Source: an uncultured Litoreibacter sp.
GTDB lineage: Bacteria; Pseudomonadota; Alphaproteobacteria; Rhodobacterales; Rhodobacteraceae
DNA length: 64,000 nucleotides
Assembly: GCA_947494645.1 (NCBI GenBank)
Contig: CANLVO010000001.1
Location: forward strand, 1,240,001-1,304,000
Reading direction: 5' to 3'
Shown here in pieces: positions 17,612 to 25,024 of the stretch. Position 1 is the stretch's first letter. Every line of letters begins with the position of its first letter. The notes beneath the pieces are model-generated. The model saw only the letters and a list, made by a program, of their open reading frames with translations. It was not told the DNA's origin and made no database searches. Both the position numbers and the translations under genes were made by a program.

Positions 17612-18715
17612 CTAGGGCGTGATCTTGAAGAGCGCGCCGCTGTCGACAGAAAGGAACCAGATGGCCCCGTCAGGTCCCTCAACCACATCACGCACGCGGC
17701 CTGTTTCGGGGCTTTGCAGCTTTTCGCGCTCAAACACATTGGGGCCCTCAAGCCGGGAGATGTAGTTGTCTCGCAGGGAGCCCACGAAAATGTCCCCCTC
17801 CCATTGCGGCCAGAGCTTGCCGGAATAGATCATCATCCCGGAAGGAGCGATGGAGGGATCCCAGTAATGTAGAGGTTGCTCCATGCCCGGCTTTGCAGTT
17901 CCGACGCCGATTTTCTCGCCCGAGTAATGCGTTCCATAACTGATCACCGGCCAGCCATAGTTCGCCCCGGGCGTGATCTTGTTGACTTCGTCACCGCCGC
18001 GCGCGCCATGTTCTGCCACCCAGAGCACGCCGTCTGCATCAAGGCTTGCGCCTTGCGGGTTGCGGTGCCCGTAGGAATAAATTTCGGGCGCAACGTCAGG
18101 TGCATTGACGAACGGGTTATCAGGCGGGACGGCGCCCGTGCGGCTGACCCGAACCACCGTGCCATTGTGATTGGTCCGATCCTGTGCAGACGGGCGATCA
18201 CCGCGATCTCCGATGGTGATGAAGATGGTGCCGTCCTGCGCCTCTACAACGCGGGAGCCGAAATGGCGTTCGGTTTGCTTATGTGGAGCCATTTGCCAGA
18301 TCTTCTGAAAGCCCTCGAACCGCGTCCCATCATCGCTGAGCCGACCTTTTCCGAGAGCCGTGCCGACCGAGCCTCTCTCAGTCGAGACGTAGCTGAAGAA
18401 CACCTCCCGCGACTGAGCAAAATTACGCGGCACCATCACATCGAGCAGCCCCCCCTGCCCGGTCTCTTGGGTTTGCGGTCCATCTGCCACCTTAATGCGG
18501 CTGCCATCCGCGCGCAGATGGATGACTTCCCCGTCGCGTTCCGTGATCAGCACGCCACCATCCGGCAAATGCCCAATGGCCCATGGCTGCTCGAACCCGT
18601 TAGCCACTTGAGTGACAGTCAGCTTGCCTTGCATTGTGGTGATTGCGGACGCGCTAAGTGGCATTGAGAGGCAAAGCATTGCGGAAATGGCTGGGCGTAT
18701 GATGGCGCGGATCAT
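17612..18715 (-). CDS. PQQ-dependent soluble sugar dehydrogenase family protein
   Basis: A 367-aa secreted beta-propeller of the glucose/sorbosone dehydrogenase family (YliI/Asd type), which oxidises aldose sugars with PQQ in the periplasm. The start at 18715 has a GAGGAG site and a signal peptide ending near SASA. Motifs LITERDGEV, YGHRNPQGASLD, WVAEHGARGGDEVN and PGANYGWP are family signatures. No PQQ synthesis genes are present in the window. Divergent from livK. Cofactor use is inferred from family. Confidence 0.88.
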   Translation of the reverse strand: MIRAIIRPAISAMLCLSMPLSASAITTMQGKLTVTQVANGFEQPWAIGHLPDGGVLITERDGEVIHLRADGSRIKVADGPQTQETGQGGLLDVMVPRNFAQSREVFFSYVSTERGSVGTALGKGRLSDDGTRFEGFQKIWQMAPHKQTERHFGSRVVEAQDGTIFITIGDRGDRPSAQDRTNHNGTVVRVSRTGAVPPDNPFVNAPDVAPEIYSYGHRNPQGASLDADGVLWVAEHGARGGDEVNKITPGANYGWPVISYGTHYSGEKIGVGTAKPGMEQPLHYWDPSIAPSGMMIYSGKLWPQWEGDIFVGSLRDNYISRLEGPNVFEREKLQSPETGRVRDVVEGPDGAIWFLSVDSGALFKITP

Positions 18716-18871
18716 GTCTGTGGCTCCTCTAGATAAGGTTGTCAAAGAAGATAGGGCTCGGACATTCCTGCGCAATCCTCTTGACCTGACATGTCGGTGA
18801 ATCTGCGCCGCTTGCCTTTAGGTTCATGCTTTTCAAGTGAGAAACTTGCGTTTAGTGTCGCCGCATCTAAA

Positions 18872-18889
18872 AGACCGGATAACTGGTCT
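18872..18889. promoter_or_regulatory. Inverted repeat in livK leader
   Basis: AGACC and GGTCT flank an 8-nt spacer, ending 17 nt before the livK ATG. Because it sits next to the GGGAG ribosome site it could be an operator or a leader hairpin affecting translation. Confidence 0.35.
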
Positions 18890-18906
18890 AACTGGGAGAA
18901 AAACAA

Positions 18907-20109
18907 ATGAAAAAATTACTGCTTGCATCCACCGCAACAGCAATGATGGCTGGCGGTGCATTTGCCGATGGCCACGCGACTGAAGTCAAACTGGGTATCA
19001 TCCTTGGCTTTACTGGCCCGATTGAATCGCTGGCCGTTCACATGGGCAATGCGGCCGAGTTGGCCATGAAAGAGGTTACCGAAAGTGGCCTGCTGTTGGA
19101 CGGCGCGAAAGTAACCGGCATCCGTGGCGACTCGACTTGTATTGACGCCGCCGCCGCAACAGCTGTTGCAGAACGTCAAATTACGTCAGACGGCGTCAAG
19201 GGCATCGTGGGTTCCGGTTGTTCCGGCGTGACGGCTGCCATCCTGAACAACGTCGCTCTGGCCAATGGTACTGTGATGATCTCGCCATCGGCAACATCGC
19301 CTGGCCTGAGCCACAATAACAACGAAGACGAAGGCCTGTTCTTCAGGACAGCCCCATCTGACGCGCGTCAAGGCGTGGTGATGACTGAGGTTTTGATGGA
19401 GGCCGACGTTAAAGAAGTCGCGCTGACTTACACCAACAACGACTACGGCAAAGGTTTGGCAGACGCGTTCCAAGCTGCTTACGAAGAGGCTGGTGGTTCC
19501 GTCACAATCAACGCGGCACATGAGGACGGCAAAGCTGACTATTCCGCTGAAGTTGGTGCATTGGCCTCGGCTGGCGGCGACCTTCTGGTTGTTGCAGGCT
19601 ATGTTGACCAAGGTGGCTCCGGCATCGTTCGCGCCGCACTGGACACAGGCGCGTTCGACCGCTTTCACTTCCCGGACGGCATGATCTCGACCAAACTGGT
19701 AGAGAATTTTGGCTCCGAGATTGACGGCTCCTCCGGTCAGCACCCCTCGCCATCTGATGAGCTGTCGGCCTTGTTCACCGAGCTGGCAAAGGGCGACATT
19801 GACGAGCCAACGTCCCCGTTTGCACCCGAAACGTATGACGCAGCTGCGCTGATCATGCTGGCGATGCAAGCAGCGGGTTCGAGCGAGCCAGCAGACTATA
19901 AATCCAAGGTGATGGATGTCGCAAACGCACCGGGCGAGAAAATCTCGGCTGGTGAGCTGGCAAAAGGCCTGCAGATCCTCAAGGACGGCGGCGATATCGA
20001 CTATGTCGGTGCAACCGATGTTGAGCTGATTGGTCCCGGCGAAGCGGCTGGTAACTACCGCGTCGTAGGCTACGAGGGCGGCGCTGAGGTCACAGCAGGC
20101 CGCAAGTAA
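18907..20109 (+). CDS. Branched-chain amino acid type ABC solute-binding protein
   Basis: A 400-aa periplasmic protein of the LivK/Peripla_BP_6 family. A short signal peptide ending at AFA precedes KLGIILGFTGPIESLA, the usual start of the ligand domain. The GSGCSGVTAA and TYTNNDYGKGLADAF stretches match the two lobes. It is the first gene of a livK-G-F-x-H-M operon and is followed by a strong terminator. Ligand may be a branched-chain amino acid or another amide or amino acid, as this family is broad. Confidence 0.92.
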   Translation: MKKLLLASTATAMMAGGAFADGHATEVKLGIILGFTGPIESLAVHMGNAAELAMKEVTESGLLLDGAKVTGIRGDSTCIDAAAATAVAERQITSDGVKGIVGSGCSGVTAAILNNVALANGTVMISPSATSPGLSHNNNEDEGLFFRTAPSDARQGVVMTEVLMEADVKEVALTYTNNDYGKGLADAFQAAYEEAGGSVTINAAHEDGKADYSAEVGALASAGGDLLVVAGYVDQGGSGIVRAALDTGAFDRFHFPDGMISTKLVENFGSEIDGSSGQHPSPSDELSALFTELAKGDIDEPTSPFAPETYDAAALIMLAMQAAGSSEPADYKSKVMDVANAPGEKISAGELAKGLQILKDGGDIDYVGATDVELIGPGEAAGNYRVVGYEGGAEVTAGRK

Positions 20110-20133
20110 GCCATTTCGGTTTGAAGAAATCAG

Positions 20134-20162
20134 GCAGCCCGGAGCGATCCGGGCTGCTTTTT
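20134..20162 (+). terminator. Terminator between livK and livG
   Basis: A perfect 10-bp stem (20134-20143 with 20148-20157, GCGA loop) is followed by TTTTT. It lies just after the binding-protein gene and before livG, as in the TRAP operon, and probably limits read-through to the membrane genes. Confidence 0.9.
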
Positions 20163-20179
20163 CAAAGGGGCAATCCGAC

Positions 20180-20962
20180 ATGATCGAAGTGCATGATCTG
20201 CACAAGCATTTCGGCGGCTTTCATGCCGTGGACGGTGCGACGCTGACTATTGAAACGGGATCCATCACCGGCTTGATCGGCCCCAATGGCGCCGGAAAAA
20301 CGACCCTTTTCAATGCGATCGCAGGTGTTCTTAAACCGACTTCAGGCCGTGTTACTATGGACGGCGAGGACATCACCGGACTGCCTCCGCACACTCTTTT
20401 TTCAAAAGGACTGCTGCGCACATTTCAGATTGCCCATGAGTTCACTTCCATGACCGTCCGCGAGAACCTGATGATGGTTCCGGGTGGCCAAAGCGGCGAA
20501 CAGCTTTGGAATACGTGGTTCGGACGCAAGCGCATCGCGGATGAAGAACGCGCGCTCGCAGCAAAAGCCGACGAAGTGCTGGAGTTCCTAACGATTGACC
20601 ACCTGACCCACGAGCGCGCGGGCAACTTGTCTGGGGGCCAGAAGAAGCTGTTGGAGCTAGGACGTACCATGATGGTGGATGCCAAGATCGTCTTTCTGGA
20701 CGAGGTCGGCGCGGGAGTGAACCGGACCCTGCTCAACACCATTGGAGACGCAATCATTCGGCTGAACAAGGAACGCAACTACACTTTTTGCGTGATCGAG
20801 CACGATATGGATTTCATAGGCCGGCTTTGTGATCCGGTGATTTGCATGGCCGAGGGCCGAGTGCTGGCCGAAGGCACTCTGGACGAGATCAAAGCCAATG
20901 AGCAGGTGATTGAGGCCTATCTGGGTACCGGGTTGAAGAACAAAGCAAAGGCGCAGGCATGA
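20180..20962 (+). CDS. livG: Branched-chain amino acid type ABC transporter ATPase LivG
   Basis: A 260-aa ATPase with Walker A GPNGAGKTT, signature LSGGQKKL and Walker B KIVFLDEVGAGV. The usual Walker B glutamate is kept (LDE), while the next residue is Val where most LivG have Pro. The AAGG ribosome site precedes the ATG. Overlaps livF by ATGA. Works with LivF as the motor pair. Confidence 0.94.
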   Translation: MIEVHDLHKHFGGFHAVDGATLTIETGSITGLIGPNGAGKTTLFNAIAGVLKPTSGRVTMDGEDITGLPPHTLFSKGLLRTFQIAHEFTSMTVRENLMMVPGGQSGEQLWNTWFGRKRIADEERALAAKADEVLEFLTIDHLTHERAGNLSGGQKKLLELGRTMMVDAKIVFLDEVGAGVNRTLLNTIGDAIIRLNKERNYTFCVIEHDMDFIGRLCDPVICMAEGRVLAEGTLDEIKANEQVIEAYLGTGLKNKAKAQA

Positions 20963-21672
20963 GCGAACCGGTATTGATTGGCGACGCCATGTCTGGCGGA
21001 TACGGCCAGGGACCAGATATTCTTCATGAATGCACCATCGCGGTTGATGAAGGTGAAATCGCCGTCATCGTCGGGCCCAATGGCGCAGGAAAATCAACGG
21101 CGATGAAAGCCGTTTTCGGTATGCTGAACGTCCGCCAAGGTGCAGTTCGGCTTTTCGGCGAGGACATAACCGCACTGACCCCGCAAGCGCGGGTGGCAAA
21201 AGGCATGGCGTTTGTTCCGCAAACCTCGAACATTTTTACGTCACTGACCGTCGAAGAGAACCTTGAGATGGGGGCCTTCCTGCGGCGCGATGATATTCAG
21301 ACAACCATCGAACAGGTGTTCGATCTGTTTCCGATCCTGCGCGAAAAGCGCGCGCAGGCTGCAGGCGAGTTGTCAGGCGGTCAACGTCAGCAAGTTGCCG
21401 TGGGGCGCGCATTGATGACGCAGCCCAAGGTTCTGATGCTGGATGAGCCAACGGCAGGCGTGTCGCCAATCGTCATGGACGAGCTGTTTGACCGGATCAT
21501 CGAAGTAGCACGAACAGGCATTTCGATCTTGATGGTTGAGCAGAACGCACGGCAAGCGTTGGAAATCGCTGACAAGGGTTACGTTCTAGTTCAGGGCCGC
21601 AACCGATTTACCGATACAGGGGCCGCTCTGCTGAATGACCCTGAAGTCCGCAAGTCGTTTCTGGGGGGATAA
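20959..21672 (+). CDS. livF: Branched-chain amino acid type ABC transporter ATPase LivF
   Basis: A 237-aa ATPase with Walker A GPNGAGKST, signature LSGGQRQQ and Walker B VLMLDEPTAGVSP. Length and motifs are those of LivF. Its stop is 1 nt before the start of a small secreted protein, an unusual insertion in this operon. Confidence 0.94.
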   Translation: MSEPVLIGDAMSGGYGQGPDILHECTIAVDEGEIAVIVGPNGAGKSTAMKAVFGMLNVRQGAVRLFGEDITALTPQARVAKGMAFVPQTSNIFTSLTVEENLEMGAFLRRDDIQTTIEQVFDLFPILREKRAQAAGELSGGQRQQVAVGRALMTQPKVLMLDEPTAGVSPIVMDELFDRIIEVARTGISILMVEQNARQALEIADKGYVLVQGRNRFTDTGAALLNDPEVRKSFLGG

Positions 21673-21673
21673 G

Positions 21674-22021
21674 ATGAGAGTAATGAACGCCTCCGGCGGG
21701 AGTATTTTCAAAGCAGTGATAGGGTTGGCCTTGAGTGCTGCGCCGGCCCTCGCCGAAACATGTGACTTCACTCAAGAATGCTTTGAAGCGGAAGCATGCT
21801 CGGAGACGTCTTTCGGCATGGAGATTGATGGTGATCAGCTGATTATGGACGCTGAAACCATTATGGTGAGCACCAGCGGGTTTGAGACCGCTCGCATTTC
21901 GGTCGGGTCCTCATCCTCTGCTGTTCATGTGCTGACACGCCAGACAGGCGGCGAGGCACGATATTCCACGCATATTTTCGACGGCCCATTGATGGTCAGC
22001 TATCTGGGGAGCTGCAGCTGA
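21674..22021 (+). CDS. Small Cys-containing secreted protein inside the liv operon
   Basis: A 115-aa protein with an export signal (cleavage after APALA). The mature part carries three clustered cysteines (CDFTQECFEAEAC) and one more at the very C-terminus (YLGSCS), a spacing that suggests two periplasmic disulfides. I do not recognise a named family, though similar C-x5-C-x5-C proteins with a terminal G-x-C occur in this group to my knowledge. It is sandwiched between livF and livH with a TGATG overlap to livH, so it is co-translated with the permease. The signal-peptide region overlaps a GGGAGTATTTT element found elsewhere in intergenic sites. Confidence 0.75.
   Translation: MRVMNASGGSIFKAVIGLALSAAPALAETCDFTQECFEAEACSETSFGMEIDGDQLIMDAETIMVSTSGFETARISVGSSSSAVHVLTRQTGGEARYSTHIFDGPLMVSYLGSCS
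21689..21713 (+). repeat. GCCTCCGGCGGGAGTATTTT element inside a coding region
   Basis: This 25-nt stretch matches the fullest form I recall of a sequence widespread in Roseobacter genomes, and shares GAGTATTTTCA with 17.5 kb. Here it encodes ASGGSIFK in the signal peptide of the small secreted protein. Confidence 0.45.
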
Positions 22022-23031
22022 TGGATTTTCTGAACGCCATCGTCGCATTGGCAAATTTTGTTTTGGTTCCCGGCATCGCTTACGGGGCGCAGCTCGCACT
22101 GGGCGCGTTGGGTGTGACCCTGATTTACGGCATCTTGCGATTCTCTAATTTCGCACATGGCGACACGATGGCCTTTGGCACGATGTTCGTGATCCTGATT
22201 ACCTGGGGCTTTCAATCAGTGGGCATCAGCGCGGGGCCACTGCCGACCGCCTTGCTGGCCCTGCCCTTTGGGATCGCACTGACCGGGCTTGTGCTGTTGG
22301 GCACTGACCGGATTGTCTACCGCTTCTACCGCCGCACGAGGGTGAAGCCTGTGGTCTTCGTCATGGTGTCACTGGGCGTGATGTTCATCATGAATGGCCT
22401 CACACGGTTCATCATCGGACCCGGGGACCAACGCTTCGCCGATGGCGAGCGCTTCCTGATCTCGGCACGTGATTTTAAAGAGATGACAGGGCTGAAGGAG
22501 GGTTTGGCGATCAAGACCACCCAAGGCATCACCGTAATTACGGCCGTCGTCGTTGTCGCACTGCTCTTTTGGTTCCTGAACCGTACGCGCACCGGGAAAT
22601 CCATGCGTGCGTTTTCGGACAATGAAGACTTGGCGCTACTTTCAGGGATCAACCCAGAAAGGGTCGTGATGTATACGTGGCTGATCGTGGCGGCACTCGC
22701 GACCATTGCAGGCACGCTCTACGGGTTGGACAAGTCGTTCAAACCGTTCACATATTTCCAGCTTTTGCTGCCCATTTTCGCGGCAGCGATTGTGGGCGGC
22801 CTTGGCTCGCCACTCGGCGCGATTGCTGGCGGGTTTCTGATTGCATTTGCCGAGGTCACGGTGACCTATGCTTGGAAGAAGGTCGCCAACTATGTGCTGC
22901 CAGAGGCGTTGGCACCAGATGGTTTGGCACAATTGTTGAGCACGGATTACAAGTTCGCAGTGTCATTCTCCATCCTGATCATCGTGCTTTTGTTCAAACC
23001 GACAGGGCTGTTTAAGGGGCAATCAGTATGA
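22021..23031 (+). CDS. livH: Branched-chain amino acid type ABC transporter permease LivH
   Basis: A 336-aa inner-membrane permease with about eight hydrophobic segments. YGILRFSNFAHGD is the LivH signature near the N-terminus, and the coupling region MRAFSDNEDLALLSGINPERV is present. Starts within the stop of the small secreted protein and overlaps livM by ATGA. Confidence 0.94.
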   Translation: MDFLNAIVALANFVLVPGIAYGAQLALGALGVTLIYGILRFSNFAHGDTMAFGTMFVILITWGFQSVGISAGPLPTALLALPFGIALTGLVLLGTDRIVYRFYRRTRVKPVVFVMVSLGVMFIMNGLTRFIIGPGDQRFADGERFLISARDFKEMTGLKEGLAIKTTQGITVITAVVVVALLFWFLNRTRTGKSMRAFSDNEDLALLSGINPERVVMYTWLIVAALATIAGTLYGLDKSFKPFTYFQLLLPIFAAAIVGGLGSPLGAIAGGFLIAFAEVTVTYAWKKVANYVLPEALAPDGLAQLLSTDYKFAVSFSILIIVLLFKPTGLFKGQSV

Positions 23032-24332
23032 AGATGCGGGATTTCGGACTGTTCGCATTGGTTGCGTTGCTGATCATCGGCACTGGGTTCTTGCAGTCAT
23101 GGAACTCGGCACTCCTGATTTTGAACATGGGATTGATCTCGGCCATCATGGCGCTGGGGGTCAACATTCAATGGGGCTACGCCGGGTTGTTCAACGTGGG
23201 CGTCATGGGGTTTGTCGCTCTCGGTGGCTTGGCCGCGGTGCTTATCTCTATGCCCGCAACAGAGAACGCCTGGGCCTCGGGCGGCATTCAAGTTGTGCTC
23301 GGACTGGTCTTGGGCGCGGCCACCGTCGTGGCGGCGGTTCTGGCGTATGGCCGGATGGCACCCGGTCGCGCACGCGGAGCGGTGATGCTGGCCATTCTGG
23401 TCATTGGGTTCTTTGTTTTCCGGTTAATCTTTGACGCGGGCGTCGACGGGGTTGAGGCCATCAACCCGGCAGCCTCTGGCTATCTGGGTGGGCTAAACTT
23501 GCCAATTTTGGTGTCTTGGCCCGTGGGTGGCCTGTTGGCCGCCGGCGCAGCTTGGGTGATAGGCAAGACGGCACTGGGGTTGCGCTCTGATTACTTAGCC
23601 ATTGCCACGCTGGGCATCGCCGAGATCATCATCGCCGTGATGAAGAACGAGGACTGGTTGTCACGCGGGGTGAAAAACGTCGTGGGGCTGCCACGACCAT
23701 TGGTCGTACCTTACGAAGTTGATCTGCAGAACACGCCTGGTTTTGTCGAGGCGGCCCAAGGTTGGGGGATGAATGCAACCATGGCCTCCACGCTCTATGT
23801 GAAGGGTATCTACGCGCTCTTGTTTACAGTGGTGCTGTTGATCCTGCTGTGGCTGGCCCAGACCGCTTGGAATTCCCCTTGGGGCCGCATGCTGCGCGCC
23901 ATTCGCGACAACGAAGTTGCGGCGGAGGCGATGGGCAAGGACGTCACGAGCCGCCACTTGCAAGTGTTCATTCTGGGCTCTGCCGTTTGCGGCATGGCGG
24001 GTGCGATGATGACCACACTGGACAGCCAGTTAACGCCCAGCAGCTACCAGCCATTGCGCTACACGTTTCTGATCTGGGTGATGGTGATTGTTGGCGGCTC
24101 TGGTAATAATTTTGGGGCCGTCTTGGGTGGGTTTCTGATCTGGTTTCTCTGGGTTCAGGTTGAGCCGATGGGACTGGCCCTGATGAACCTGATCACGGCG
24201 GGAATGGCCGATGGGTCTGCACTCAAAGAACATCTGCTTGATAGCGCTGCCCATATGCGGCTTTTGACCATGGGGCTGGTTTTGTTGCTTGTTCTGCGCT
24301 TCAGCCCGAAAGGACTGATCCCGGAGCGCTGA
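23028..24332 (+). CDS. livM: Branched-chain amino acid type ABC transporter permease LivM
   Basis: A 434-aa permease, second membrane subunit. LGVNIQWGYAGLFNVGVMGF and MLRAIRDNEVAAEAMGKDV are LivM signatures. It is longer than many LivM proteins because of extra hydrophobic segments around residues 85-180. Last gene of the operon; the 86-nt gap after it shows no obvious terminator. Confidence 0.93.
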   Translation: MKMRDFGLFALVALLIIGTGFLQSWNSALLILNMGLISAIMALGVNIQWGYAGLFNVGVMGFVALGGLAAVLISMPATENAWASGGIQVVLGLVLGAATVVAAVLAYGRMAPGRARGAVMLAILVIGFFVFRLIFDAGVDGVEAINPAASGYLGGLNLPILVSWPVGGLLAAGAAWVIGKTALGLRSDYLAIATLGIAEIIIAVMKNEDWLSRGVKNVVGLPRPLVVPYEVDLQNTPGFVEAAQGWGMNATMASTLYVKGIYALLFTVVLLILLWLAQTAWNSPWGRMLRAIRDNEVAAEAMGKDVTSRHLQVFILGSAVCGMAGAMMTTLDSQLTPSSYQPLRYTFLIWVMVIVGGSGNNFGAVLGGFLIWFLWVQVEPMGLALMNLITAGMADGSALKEHLLDSAAHMRLLTMGLVLLLVLRFSPKGLIPER

Positions 24333-24418
24333 CATGTGCGCCCCGGGACCTCACTCGTTACACTGTGCGACGCCAGCTTGACCTTTGCGGATAAGATGGC
24401 CCCACCACATCACACTCG

Positions 24419-24961
24419 TTAAAAACCGATGCTAAGGCGGAGGTTTATGGCGCTGAGGTCCACCTCCGCGCCCGTGGTTGCAAATGTTCCATTGGAGCTG
24501 TCGATCAGGTATTCAGCCCCGACCCGCATGGTGTCGTTCAGCTTGTAGTCCATCCCGACACCGTAACTGGTAAAGCCGTCACTGAGGCCCGGCACGCTTA
24601 ACCGCGATGTGCCAACCACGACGTAAGGCAGGACTTGGCCAAGGTCGAAACCGCCTTTCAGCTTGAACCTGGTGACGTCGCCTGAACCGCCGAGGATCCC
24701 GAAGCCGAGGTCCATCTTCGAGTGTTCCAGCTCCGCACCGAGGACGAAGTCGCCCATGTCGTGGTAATAGCCTGCGTGCAGGCTCAACTGGGAATAGCTA
24801 TCGCTGAGGCCAGCCATGTTCGGGTCCAGCGACCCGATACCGAATGACACACCGCCGTAGAACCCGGACCAATCGCCATCTTCGGCTTGGGCGGATGTTG
24901 TGGCAGCGGCGATCAGGGTGGTTACAACCAGTGTTTTCAGGGTCTTGGAATTGAATGTCAT
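24419..24961 (-). CDS. Outer-membrane beta-barrel protein (porin-like family)
   Basis: A 180-aa protein with a signal peptide ending at SAQA, then DWSGFYGGVSFGIG, the usual opening of the OmpA-barrel-like outer-membrane family. Alternating hydrophobic strands run to a C-terminal phenylalanine (LRLSIGF), the assembly signal for outer-membrane insertion. About eight strands fit the length. Function beyond a small barrel cannot be assigned. Confidence 0.85.
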   Translation of the reverse strand: MTFNSKTLKTLVVTTLIAAATTSAQAEDGDWSGFYGGVSFGIGSLDPNMAGLSDSYSQLSLHAGYYHDMGDFVLGAELEHSKMDLGFGILGGSGDVTRFKLKGGFDLGQVLPYVVVGTSRLSVPGLSDGFTSYGVGMDYKLNDTMRVGAEYLIDSSNGTFATTGAEVDLSAINLRLSIGF

Positions 24962-25024
24962 ATGCTCTCTCCTTGTTGACTTCCCTCATGGGTCGTCGGA
25001 GCAGCGCAGATGGTTCAAAAGAAA

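Noticed and set aside
19186-20205. Open minus-strand frame opposite livK
   Set aside because: Composition artefact; the Cys/Arg-rich translation has no recognisable domain.
24352-24420. CACTCGTTA direct repeat after livM
   Set aside because: Two short copies 60 nt apart with no symmetry or context; probably chance.
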